Shown in pieces: positions 11,126-22,292 of a DNA stretch of 64,000 nucleotides; the first letter of the stretch is position 1; every line of letters begins with the position of its first letter. The translations under genes were made by a program, and so were the position numbers. The stretch spans positions 277,066,413-277,130,412 of the forward strand of contig CM038215.1 of NCBI GenBank assembly GCA_021442155.1, read 5' to 3'. The notes below the pieces were generated by a model. The model worked only from the letters and a program-made list of their open reading frames with translations. It was not told the DNA's origin and did not search any database. This DNA is from Cymbidium sinense (taxonomy: Eukaryota; Streptophyta; Magnoliopsida; Asparagales; Orchidaceae).

Positions 11126-12262
11126 TATTGCTAGTTCATGGACCGCTGTGTCAGGAGCCAATCTTGCTATCTATTCATAACTCCATGTAAAGTAGTTCTT
11201 AAACTCGGTTAATAATATAACTAAGTCATTGGTTTCAATTTCATTCAACAAAGAAGTGATGTATGTCAGGTGTGGATCTTCTTTAGTTCCTAAGTTGATT
11301 TTCTTGAGCTCGTCGATGGTTGACTTGATCTCCTCTTCAAACTCTGGCAGTGCATCTTTGACTTCAAAATTATCTAAATCATCTGAAATTTCTAAGTACA
11401 CCTCCTTAATTGAGTTAATGTGATTTGAAAAGAACCTATCATATTCTAAATGATTGATTATGACTAAGCAATAATCATCATCATTGACTGGACCCACTGT
11501 ACTGAATCCTAGTCCCAAACTTGATTGAGAGCTTTTGCATTTGTTCTTCCATATTCTTTCGAAGTAGTTTAACCTACGCTTTGACCAAGTATATGGGATT
11601 AACCCTTTCTTTGCTAAATTATGAACACAAGGGAAGTATCAATCAAAAGGTAATTCTATTAAATTTTTATATGAATCATCATCAAGTTCTACATCAACTT
11701 CTTAACTGAGGATGATGCCTACAAAGAACCTCACCACCTGGATGACTTAGGGCTTCTTAACTACCAAACTCTCGCCTTTTGAGAGGAAAGTGGGTTTATA
11801 AGTTTCCAAACCGATGCCTAACTATTTCACATATAGACTTGGATACACTTATGCTTTGCTTTGGTGCCCGTCTTCATCACGTCCGCTCAAGTGTCACCTC
11901 CAAGGGAATCTACCGAAGAAGAGATGGTGTGCTAACCATATAAGACTCATTCTATGAACTAGATTGTAAGTCTATATGGATAGCAGTGTACTAGTAATGA
12001 TATATCTATTGTGCCAATAAGGAGGTTTTCCACCCCTAGGACTACCTCAACGCCTCTTCCTCACCGGTGGAGGTTAGATCATCCTACCCATATGTTCGAA
12101 TGGAATAATGGGTGGAATCTAATGTCGCTCCACTTCCTCCCAAGTCTATTTCCCTTTCATTTTCTTTTCATTTTCTCTTTTCTTCTTTTTATTTTTCTCT
12201 TCCTTCTTTTTTTTTTCTTTTTTTTTCTTTATTTTAAACTTTGGCCAAGTTCATGAGAATAT
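11126..12262 (-). pseudogene. Protease-to-RT linker region (copy 1)
   Basis: Holds an acidic segment at 11171-11518 with NLGTKEDPHLTYITSLLNE, then a LLTEFKNYFTWSYE-type end, the conserved lead-in to reverse transcriptase in Tat elements. Further upstream (11520-12180) is a poorly conserved region with broken frames, matched in copies 2 and 3 by segments reading VELEDDSYKDLIELPFDW. Nothing catalytic is visible. Confidence 0.7.
12176..12236 (-). repeat. Purine-rich tract (sense strand of pol), copy 1
   Basis: The + strand is T/C-rich (long T runs broken by C), so the element's sense strand is an A/G tract; in copy 3 it translates as Lys-rich KKKEKKKEKKKKRKKK. It occurs at the same place in all copies (40165-40240 and 59768-59828), between protease and reverse transcriptase. 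Confidence 0.6.
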
Positions 12263-12600
12263 ACTTGTTAATTTTGGGGAGGTAGTAAGCATCCTCATAT
12301 ATGCACCTGAATTATAATGGCTTGAGATCTCCTTTGACGAGAGATGATCTCTCATGAACTTCATACATGTAGAGAGATGGAACAATGTTCATGTATCCAT
12401 GGTCTCCCAAGCAAAGTGTTGAAAGATGTATCTGAGTCTATAATATGAAACTTGGCTTCAGTCTTCAAATCATCAATCTCCGAGGGCAACACTATGGAGC
12501 CTAAGGCCTGGTGACCTCACTTTTGGAGTGTAGTTCAATCTTCCCATCTTAGAATTAGGAGTCTTCTAGACACCAAGACTTCCCTAGTAATAAGACACTT
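12263..12600 (-). pseudogene. Protease C-terminal part (copy 1)
   Basis: Minus strand reads ALGSIVLP, then EIDDLKTEAKF and IIDSDTSFNTLLGRPWIH (about 12395-12500), the strongly conserved end of the Tat-type protease region (usually VIDADTSYNALLGRPW). The catalytic half is not adjacent. Sequence homology stops near 12560-12600, and the missing half is found 7.4 kb away at 20050-20500 in the same orientation. This shows that foreign DNA lies between. Confidence 0.8.
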
Positions 12601-15600
12601 CTAACAATTAAACACTTAACCTAAGCAAAGACTTAGAAGGGTTAACCATAGATTACGCTTGGATTAGATAATCCACAAAATACAACCCAAATCCAATCCA
12701 TGTTCACCTTCTCAAACCAAACCTCAAGTTCAATTCAAACATCAAATTAAAATCCAAATCCAAACCCAAATTTCAAAACCAAATGATTGAAGCCCATGAT
12801 CAAATCCAAACTTGAAACCCTTCCTAAGCCATATGACTATCCCATGGACTTAGCCAAATATTAATCTAAATCAATCAAGATCAATTTATTTTCTCATAAT
12901 CAATTTATATCTTCAATCCCTAAATATAAATCAAATCTACATTCAAATGATCAAAACTAAATCACACTAAATCAAATTAAATCAAAACCCTTCCTAAGCC
13001 ATATGACCTATCCCATGGACTTAGCCAACTCTAAATCCAAATTAAGTCAAACTCAATTTATTTTCTAACAAATCAATCATATTTTTAATAATCTTCACAA
13101 ATTTAAATGAAATATACATTTAAACCAACAAAATAAAATCAAACTAAATCAAAATACAAATTTAAGTCGCATGTCCCAACTCCATGGACTTAGCATTCCA
13201 TTTCCAAAACCCAAATTCAATTGATATTTATGAATCAATCATACCTTCAATCATATTCAAAATATAAATGAAATCTACAATCATAAAGCCAAAACCAAAA
13301 TCAACCCAAGTCAAACCCAACTTAACCCTTTTGACTTGAAATGTTCAAATGAACCAAAACTCATTTAAACCCAAGCCAATTGCAATTGAATTTATATATC
13401 AATCCCAAATCCATATATAAACTCAACTAAATCAAAGACAACCCTAAATCAAGCCAACTAAACCCAATTAGTCCACTTGACCCAAAGTAGCCAATTTGAC
13501 CTATTTGAGCCTAGTTTTAATCCTACCAAAATTGGATTGAACTAATCCCATCAAAACCTCTCATTATGATTGTTGATCACCTTAGATTAACCAATTCTCA
13601 CAAATTAGGTCAAACTAAGTCAACTGGTCACAAGTCAACCTTAAACCCAAATAAACCTAAACTAGCAAAACCCAAGCCAAATCCTTCAAACCTATGATTC
13701 ATACCAAATGAAAATCAATATTTGAATATGACTTGACCTTTAGTTGAGTCAAATCAAACCCAATTGGCCATCTTGACCCAAGTTGACCCAAATTGATCTA
13801 AAATACTAAATTTGGTCAAATCAAAAAATAAATCAATTGATTGCAACCAAAGGCTCAAGTTCATTCCAAATTGATTGTTGAACTTGACCAAAGCCATGAT
13901 TAGACCCAATTGACCTACTTATCCCAAATTGACCTAAAGTTTCAAGTTGGCCTAAATCAAAACCAAATCCAAATTAATTAAAACCAAAGCCTACAATCAT
14001 CTTCAATTGTTCAACTAAACTCAAACCAACACCTAACCCAAGCCAATTTGGCCAATTTGGTCAAATTCATCAACTTAATCAATTTGACCCAAATGAATTC
14101 AAATGAGCCAAAATCAAATATAAGCCAAACTAAACCAAACCAATTGAGCCAAAACATCCCAAGTGATCAAATGAACTTGACCTAACCCTGGATTTGACCT
14201 AATTTGACCAATTGGTCAACTTGACCAAACCTAACCCAATTTGACCTAAATGAGTCAAATTGAACCAAACCTAACCAAATCAATTCCAATTGACTTCAAA
14301 TTTGTGCTAACCAACTTTTGGCTTATTTTAAATCTAACCAATTCAAATGCAATGCTAGATGATCATTCTATCCTTAGGTCAAGGGCATCACATGAGATAA
14401 ATCACCCATGTATGTGGTCATTTCCATTCCTTGGCCACTTAGTACTCTCTTAATGGTCCACCTGGCACCCAAGACACTAACCGACCCAAGGGTGGTTGGG
14501 CCATGACCCATGGGAGGAAAATTCACCTCACCCTTCCCATTGGAGCATTTGAAACCCATAGGACACCCATGGTTCCTCCTTGGCAGCCACCTCCGCACCT
14601 TCAACCAACCAAGCCAAGAAAACTCACCTCCTCCCTACCACCCACGACTCCCTAAAATGGTCGGACATCCACTAAAAGCCAAACTTGATCCCACCATATG
14701 ATCAAGATGAAGGGGGGTACACACCCCCTCTTATCCACTCAAACACACAAAAATTATTCCTCAAAGCCCTAGCTACCCAAGACAAACAGCTAAAGCCATT
14801 TCCTGAGCTCCCAAGCTCGTTCCTCAATCAAAAAACACCATTCTCATCTGTCCTGAAATAGGAACTCACATTTTCAACCTAAATTCTCCATTTCTCCATC
14901 AAACTCAAATTAACTTCACACACCCCTTCCCTAGGCCTCATCGAGCAAGAATGAATCATCTCCCAAGCTTCTCGAGCATTGGAGGTGAGACAAAGCTGAG
15001 CACCAAATCACGAGTCCATGGCCTTCTGAGTGAACGTCATGGAATTGATCCAATTGCTGCTCAATAGGGCTTCATCTACACTATATGAAGCTTACAAAAT
15101 CCATCAGTCTTGAGCTCCTACAAGTTATGCTTTCAAAAATGATCCTTAGGCAGAAATGGGTTGGATATGTTTTAAGAAAACTTGCATCTCCTATGATCTT
15201 GACCGTTGGATCCCCTCCGATTGATGTCAAGAGGGTGTGGGATCCTTTTGTAGTTGATCCGAGCATAGGTAAGCTCAGATAAAGTGAGCAATGGGGGCAT
15301 ATTTCATTCTTCCACACTCGGGTGAGATCACACCATCTGCTCTCAGGATCAATGGTCAGATTAGATCCGCTATTGATCCGATTTAATTTAAGTGGGATTA
15401 ATCTTATGCTTTGGATCTATATAGATGATAAGAAAGTGTGTCCACGCCATACATTGAGTAGGATAACTTTTAAATAACCAATATGCCACATGGAATGTGC
15501 CGATCGCTATGTGCCAACAGATTAGGCTTTAATTAGGCTTAATTAATCATTTTTAAAGGTTTAAACTTTTAAAAATAATAAAAAATCATAGTGAAATCAA

Positions 15601-18600
15601 AAAAATTAAAATAAATACTCATTTTAAAGGTATTTTGGAGGAGAATTAATTAAAAATGAGCTTAATTAATTTTAAATAGTAACTAAGGTTTAATTATAGT
15701 TTAATTATAAAATTTATTAGCTTAATTACTCTTTAATTACTTGAGCAATTAATCACAAATTTTGTGGGTTAATTTAATGGGATGACCTCTGCCTCCCATG
15801 ATTTTCTTGAAATTTATTGCTCACTTAATTATGAAAATTGACTAATGAAACCTTAACTATTCTTTTAAGTTAATTAATGATTAATTAATCCCATGATCAA
15901 TAATAAATTGGTTAATTAAGTTTATTTATCATTGTTTAATAGTAAGTGAACTAAGGAATAGGGTTGGGACCCTTTTCCCTATGTTCATTTCAACCTTTTT
16001 TAAAATAAAATTAATTAAGATTTAATTAATTAATTAAATCAATTAATCAAATTGGAATCATAATCACAACATACCTTAATTAATTAGATCATGGGGTAGA
16101 TCTTTAGGTGTTTAATAACCTAAAGGAGTTTAATGAAATTATGGTTAGTCCACATGTGTGGGAAAATCATAAGAGTAATTAATTAAGTCCCTTAATCTAA
16201 TTAACTATTAATCATGAGCCAATTACATTAGGCCCATTTTATTTTCTAAGATCATTGCAAGTTTATTTTCCATGCATATCATGTTGGCTTATAATTATTT
16301 AATTAATTACTTTAAGGTGATATAGGTAGGGTAATTAATTCATCTAATTAAGGGTATAACATAATTAACCCATAAAATCAACTTAATTACATTTCCTTAA
16401 ACTAAATCAAATCACCAATGTGGGAATGGGTTTAAAACAACAAGTGATGATTTGTCCTCCCCTCTTTAAATCAAATCAAATCCAAAACTTAATTAATAAA
16501 GAAGCTTTGGGTTGCTTTAAATAATCTTATTTGATTTGATTATCTTTAAGAATTAGTTTGGTTGAACGAATCATATGCTTATATTTGATTGTCATCTTTC
16601 CAATCATGTTAAATTTGGTATGTCATTTGAATTCATGCATCCATCTTTTCAAAATCAAGTAAAATAAAATGGATTTCCTTTATGTAAGCTTCCATGTGTT
16701 GATTTAATTTAATATATGTATGTCTATTATCACTATTAAATCCAAATATATTTTCAAAAGCTTATACATGAATAATAATATGTGTTATGATGCTAGTTAT
16801 AAATACATAAGAAATGCATGTGCTTATAGCTTAAGTGTATGAATGTTGAGTTCTCTTTTCCTTTATGTGTTGATTTATATAAGATTGAATGATAATGGGT
16901 ATATAGTCGACATCCGGAACATTTTTAGCTAGCCCTAAAGAGGTCATTTGATTACCTCACTTCCTTGGTTTAACAATGACACATACCCATTTGATTTCAT
17001 TCTTATGTATTTCAACATTAGAATTTGGATTGAGCTTTAATCCATATATATAAATGATTCAATCAAACAAAATATTCAATCTTTGCATGATTTTCTTTCC
17101 CCCATTTATGTATACATCCATGTGTGACCAATAAAAGTAAGTATATTGTATGTCCTGGGAATACGAGGCTTTAGTTAGCCCCAAGGAGGTCATTTAATTA
17201 CCTCATTTCTGAATGACACGTACTTGCCTATATCTTTGTACATGTATATGTATATGTGATTACTGAATGAAAATCCCATTTTACATTAAAATTGCATGCA
17301 TTCATAATTGATTAAGTGGTTGAATTAATTAGCCATATGATTTAGAGCTTACTTCCTATGTTCATGTATATGAATTTACATATGTTTGAATGCAAATGGG
17401 TATAAAGTCTAGCAATCCTGCGAATACGAGACTTTAGCTAGCTCCAAGGAGGTCATTTGATTACCTCACATCCCTAGTTTAACAATGACACATGCCTATT
17501 TAATTACATTCTTATGTCCTTTTTGTGTAAGAATTTGGATAAAGTTTTTAAATTAATATGTTTGAACAATTCAATCAAATAAAATATAAAGTCTAAACAT
17601 ACACATACATTCATCATTTAAGTGTGCTAAAATATGTTACATGTATAGATACACTTAGTATTAAATCATAAGCATGTTACATGTGATGGAAAGGAATGAT
17701 TTAATATATGTCATGTGGTAGTAATTCAATTAAATTAATCTTATGATGCCTTCATTTTGAATAGGATTTTTTTTGTGAACCTAAACTTAGATTAATTAAA
17801 TCATTTAATAATTCACTAAAGGGAACTAAATCAAATTAATATACTTTAGAAAGTAACTTAAGTTGGGATGAAAGAGGGAAATCCTCTTTTCCTCTCTTTA
17901 TAACATTTAGTTGCTAAGTGAATCAAATGAAACAAAATAAAACATAAATTCTCAAATCAATTAAACTACTTCAAGTGAAATCAACCTTTCATGTTAAATT
18001 GAATCCTTCTACACTTAGAAAATACAACACTAATGCCTAACAAGACTTACGACATAAGCCTTAATACACACATTAGAATTAAGTCACTAGTTCTAGCTCT
18101 AAGTTAGGATGGTATATGATGTGATGTTTATTTTATTTTATGATGTATTATTTTAGATTGGATGTTAGGGTGTATATTTCATAGACTGGATGATATGCCA
18201 ATATTAGACTAATCATGTTTTTTGCAAGGGGTTATGCTTAAGGGATGCTTAAAAATAAATGTGAATGCTCTTTTTGCAGGTTTCTTAAATCCTTAAGCAT
18301 ATTCCAAGTTAGACAGGTGAGCTTAGTTACCCATGTGTAGGGTGCTAAATGGAAATTATAAAACGCTAGATTATATGTATATTTAGCTAACCATTATTTT
18401 GTGTTTGATTTACTTTTGCACATAAATTTAATTTTAATAGGAATTAGGATTAGTGCTATGGGGATTAGGATGAAAGGGTGGCTTTGTCTTGGGGTGCCCT
18501 GTGATGCATTTGAAGCAAGCACCATCCAAATCAAAAATGGAGATATGAAGAAAGAAGTCCCTCCATAACATTAAATACAATTATAATTATTTTTTCATAT

Positions 18601-19300
18601 TCCAAGTTGTATAAGGGTAGAGCACCCATCTCTTCTCTTCTGTTGTATAAGGTACCAGATCCTTTATAATTTTATGATAGTTTATAAAATTATTTGATAT
18701 TATGTTTACATTGTGCATTAGGACCACATGCTTTTCATAGTTTCTTAAATGATTGATACTTTAATTTGTGGCTTGGATATGATTAGGCTCTTAGGATAAA
18801 AATAACTTTTCTACCCAATTAATCACTCATAATTAAATTTTAAACAACTCATAACCTTATCATAAATCCTAAGACATAAATAAGATAATTAAAATATTGA
18901 GCAACCCCATAACAATGTGGTTGTATGATTCACATCATGCATTCATAATCTTTCTCTCTTGAACAAGAAGGATCTCCATCCTTGCATGATAAAGGAATGC
19001 TTGACTTATGAGGGCATCCCTTGTGGTGGAGAACACCTTCTTCTAGCTAATTTGACCCATAACCTATTTTATCATGCATTTAGGCATAAGAAACTCTAAA
19101 GCCTCTATTAAAATGATGTGTCTAAAATGAAATAAAATTTGAAAAGATTTTGCATCTATAGATTAAGTCATATGCTCATACCACTCATGCTCTAGTCTCT
19201 TAGAGAGTGTGTTTAGGACTTTATCCTCTTTCTAATTAAATAAATACCCTAGCTATCTTGCAATTCATAAGACCCGACTACATGGTTTTAAAATCATAGG
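12601..19300 (+). mobile_element. Long LTR-like non-coding block inserted in protease (copy 1)
   Basis: About 6.7 kb without coding potential. Strongly strand-biased AAATCCAAAT and TTGACCCAAATTGACC sequence fills 12650-14340. A better-mixed, well-conserved stretch (14390-15320) includes GACCGTTGGATCC. TTAATTAA-rich sequence lies at 15530-16400, and three ~250-bp repeats at 16900-17590. A primer-binding-like site follows at 19308. This suits a very long LTR, as in Ogre-type elements, lying on the + strand inside the minus-strand pol. LTR ends (TG...CA) and target duplication could not be fixed by eye. Open frames at 14250-14701 and 15081-15317 are not conserved as protein. Confidence 0.5.
16900..17590 (+). 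repeat. ~250-bp tandem repeat in LTR-like block (copy 1)
   Basis: GAGGCTTTAGTTAGCCCC followed by AAGGAGGTCATTTGATTACC occurs three times (about 16920, 17168 and 17428), each followed by an AATGACACGTACC-like word. The stretch TTCATTCTTATGTATTTC, then AGAATTTGGATAAAG, recurs after units 1 and 3. Spacing is about 245-260. Confidence 0.75.
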
Positions 19301-19307
19301 AGTTAGC

Positions 19308-19320
19308 TGGCGACCACTCC
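19308..19320 (+). other. Primer-binding-site-like motif (copy 1)
   Basis: TGGCGACCACTCC, followed by AGGAGG. Tat/Ogre elements usually carry TGGCGACTCC next to the 5' LTR, attributed to a tRNA-Arg primer. The match is partial (two extra bases), and copy 2 reads TGGCAGCCACTCC at 47125. If real, it puts the LTR on the left and the leader on the right, on the + strand. Confidence 0.4.
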
Positions 19321-20045
19321 AGGAGGTTTTATGTCCAGAAGTCGGACAATTTATTCTCTTATGGTGGTAAACCCTTATGTCCACTTGTCGCTTAGATTTA
19401 GGTTGTACTTTAGCTTATACTCAAGATCCCTATATTTACGATCCACGGTAGCTATTTTCTTTAGGCTACAAGCATAAATCATCATCTCTTAGGCATTCAC
19501 ACAACATTGTGTTGGTGGATTATAAGCCCTAATAATCTAATTAAATTTCAACTCAAAATATATAAATCTGCTCAACTTCAAAATTATAATGCCCAACCAT
19601 AGGATATATTGGGATGCTCACTAGGCTTCTTAGTATCATGAGTATTTCTACTTATTTCATTTGGATTCCAAAAATAAGTCTTCTCCTTGAACATTCCCAA
19701 TTGATTTTCCAAATATAACCAATCCTTTGATAGTCCAACCTTGAAATCTTTGGAGATGATGATTGTCTACTTTAATCGAGAGTATTCTTAGAAAATTTCA
19801 TTTCCTAAAATGTAATTAACTAAGGAGGCTTGCCTCCATAAGAACTTAAGAACCTGGTTTAATATAAACCCTACTTTATTCTTCCATGTAAAGTAAGGAA
19901 AAAATCTTTGGTACATTTGAAGACCCATCTTGGCTTAGGAGTCCTTATTACGTGATTAAGTTCATTGTAGTACATCATACCTAAATGTTGCACCCAATCA
20001 CCTCAAAAAGTACCCCCCTATGATCTGTCTCCCCCCCCTCCCTCC
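19321..20045 (+). mobile_element. Leader-like non-coding stretch after LTR-like block (copy 1)
   Basis: About 0.7 kb, shared with 47138-47706. It contains GTCGGACAATTTATTCTC, then CCACTTGTCGCTTAG, with no open frame. It ends at two C runs (20008-20045), after which the minus-strand protease resumes. I see no gag on the + strand, so the + element is only an end fragment. Confidence 0.45.
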
Positions 20046-20520
20046 TACATCCAAAAAATAAACACCACAAGACTCTCCTTATTCATTGAATCCTCTCAAC
20101 ATCATCCTTTCTTTTGGTTTAGATGTCGATCCCAAGCAAGGGTTCTTAGACTCATAGTGTTGACTGATAAACGTGACTCAACTATAACTATGAATAACTT
20201 GTATCTGCCAATATCCACTGTAATGTAAAAAGGCAGTTGTGCTCAGTTGTCCCTTGGAGTAAGTCTTCATCAATGAATGTAACTTCTAAGATGTCCTTTG
20301 AGTGGCATGCCTCCTCTTTAATACCGGTCAGCTGAGCTAAGAATATTTATAGATCAAGTAAGGCCTTGATTAAAGATTCCCTCATCTCTTTGGATAAGAC
20401 AAGGGCGTCGTATATGCTTAACTTAGCTAGAAACTTTCTATGGTGAGCTAGAACATTGTAATCAACTGGGCTCCCAAGCATATCCATGGGTGGAGCATCT
20501 TATGGAGGGGCTATATACTC
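20046..20520 (-). pseudogene. Protease N-terminal part (copy 1)
   Basis: The minus strand gives [14 protein letters not shown] with [15 protein letters not shown] (about 20350-20490), then VTFIDEDLLQGTTEHN (about 20240), a conserved lead-in to the Tat-type aspartic protease. The expected active site (DGGSS-like, before VN) appears as ESRLSVNTMSLRTL near 20150-20190, so the catalytic Asp is lost. The last recognisable piece is LRGFNE near 20070, just before the C runs. Its continuation is at 12600. Copies 2 and 3 do not reach this part. Confidence 0.75.
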
Positions 20521-21366
20521 ACTTGGAACCAATGACTTGCTTACCCTTATCCTGAGGTGCTACCTTAGGAGATAGAAGGTTGCCACTGCATAAGTTGACT
20601 TCAGTGACTTCTTGGAATGATGAGCTTATCAAAAGTTCTCCATTCTCATCGAGCATACCTATAGCTTCTCCAATAGGATCCTCTTAGTCAGTTAACTCAA
20701 AGTAAATCTCAAGAGGTGAATATGATTAATTCAGAGAAAGATAGTCCAACTCTGAATAGAAAGGAAAAGATCAAAACTACTAGAGCTATTATTTTTACTT
20801 AGACTCGGAGAGCTTTCAATATGAATAAAATCAAGAGCATCAGAAGTAGACAATATATAAGTAGAAATAGCTTTCTTCACTAATTTCTTTTTAGGTGGAG
20901 GTACATGATATAAATAAAGTAAACTAAGCAGAGTAAGAGATTTAGTTCCCTTATCCATAGATACAATGCTCATGTCGGTAGAAGAGGAGCTAGCAAAATA
21001 GGTGGTAGCTACAACAGTCGAGGGAGTACTAGACTCAGACGGTGGCTATGTGACTAGACTATCCCGGGAAAGTATGGTGAGCTGCTGCTGCTGCTGCTAG
21101 GTTGTCACCCTCTCTGAGTTATCCTTTGCAACTAGCAAACCTTCCTTGGTGTTGGAGGTTTGAGTTACTTTAGGCACTTGTAAGAAAAGTTTATTGATCT
21201 TAGAAATGATCTTCTTAGAGGTTCAGGAAAAAGAGATATCCTAACCTTCTTCGGTCTTAAGAGGATCACAAGTATCCCCAAGGATTACTCTAACAGAACT
21301 GAATGGTTGTTCTAATAAGTATTCCTTAGGGAAAACTATGGCTCCCAACTTTTAGCTGCGCTCAAG
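20521..21366 (-). pseudogene. gag-protease linker (copy 1)
   Basis: Low-complexity minus-strand region. An 80-codon open stretch at 20731-20973 carries PPPKKKLVKKA followed by a Ser-rich run (SSPSLSKNNSSSSFD), as expected of a disordered linker. A short CTG run on the + strand (about 21084-21098) reads as a Gln or Ala run depending on frame. No catalytic motif. Confidence 0.6.
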
Positions 21367-22292
21367 CTAGACCTTAAAAGTGATACATTTCTCTAAGATA
21401 TGGCCTAACATGCGGTGGTAGAGGCAATAGTTAGGATCATTGCTCTTGCCCACTTTCTTTGTCCTCCTAGGCTCTGGTAACTGAAAGTCAGGTTTCTTTA
21501 AGAGATTCTTAAAGATTATCCTAACTACCTCCCTCTTGATTGAATATGGCTTATGCAATCTATCAGCAAAAGTAGGTGGAAAGCATCTACCTGACAATAG
21601 ATATGAATACCGCTACTGGGTAGGCTACTGAGGTGGTGGAAATGGTCATTATGGCAGCTGCGGTGGCCGGTATGATGGTCAATGTGGTGGAAAAGGAGGT
21701 TGTTGAGCTCATAGTCTCTTATCTTGAACTTTTGCTTTCCTCGTCCACTAACGCTCACAGCTTCTTCTTAAACACCTTCTATGGCTTGGGCCTAGATGAT
21801 TGGCCAAGAAAGGGCAACTATTTGGCTTCCTCTTGTAGGCTAGCTGCCTTGTTGATTCATTTCTCGAATGTTTTGATAGTATAGCCTTCAAGTATGAAGG
21901 CGATCGGGCCATAGATATTCTTAAGAAGAATCTTAATGGCATGTTGTTCGGATAGTTTTGGTTCGCATTTCATACTCATGTTGTGCCACTTGAGAATGTA
22001 ATCAATAAGGGACTCATTGAGTTTTTATTTCTCTACAATGAGGTCGCCTACAATCACCCTCTACTTAGCTTCACCAAACCTCTTGATGAAGAGGTGATCC
22101 AACTCTGCAAAAGTCTTCACTGAACCGTTGGGCAGTTCGGCGTACCAATCAAATTCAACACATGATAGACTATTAATGAAAACACGAAAGAGGAGTGCAT
22201 TGCTACCAGCGGTGTTGCAACAACCGGCTTTAAAGTGTGCAATGTGTTATCGTGGGTTCAAACTGCCATCAAAGATCTTGAAGGATGGTGGC
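21367..22292 (-). pseudogene. gag capsid and zinc knuckle, decayed (copy 1)
   Basis: The minus strand from 22292 reads FVPPSFKIFDGSLNPR, then FDWYAELPNGSVKTF, LDHLFIKRFGEAK, ESLIDYILKWHNMSMKCEP and LLKNIYGPIAFILEGYTIKTF: the retrotransposon gag domain, about 135 residues, with in-frame stops where Glu, Gln or Trp would be expected. A zinc-knuckle-like NYCLYHRMLGHILEKC (Cys-His-Cys) lies at 21370-21432. A Gly/His-rich segment between them reads poorly. The protein's N-terminus is missing because the frame runs straight into telomere-like repeat at 22293. This is the only gag in the window. Confidence 0.85.

Noticed and set aside
12011..12256. + strand frame ending in a Phe-rich hydrophobic run (possible membrane protein)
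   Set aside because: The run is the T/C-rich tract opposite the purine stretch of pol; copies 2 and 3 (40102-40401 and 59596-59922) show the same tract.
14250..15317. Several open frames in the conserved middle of the LTR-like block
   Set aside because: Frames are not kept between copies although DNA is; DNA-level conservation fits an LTR better than a gene.
21078..21100. Expanded trinucleotide (CTG) repeat
   Set aside because: Only about five or six units; ordinary low complexity in the gag-protease linker.
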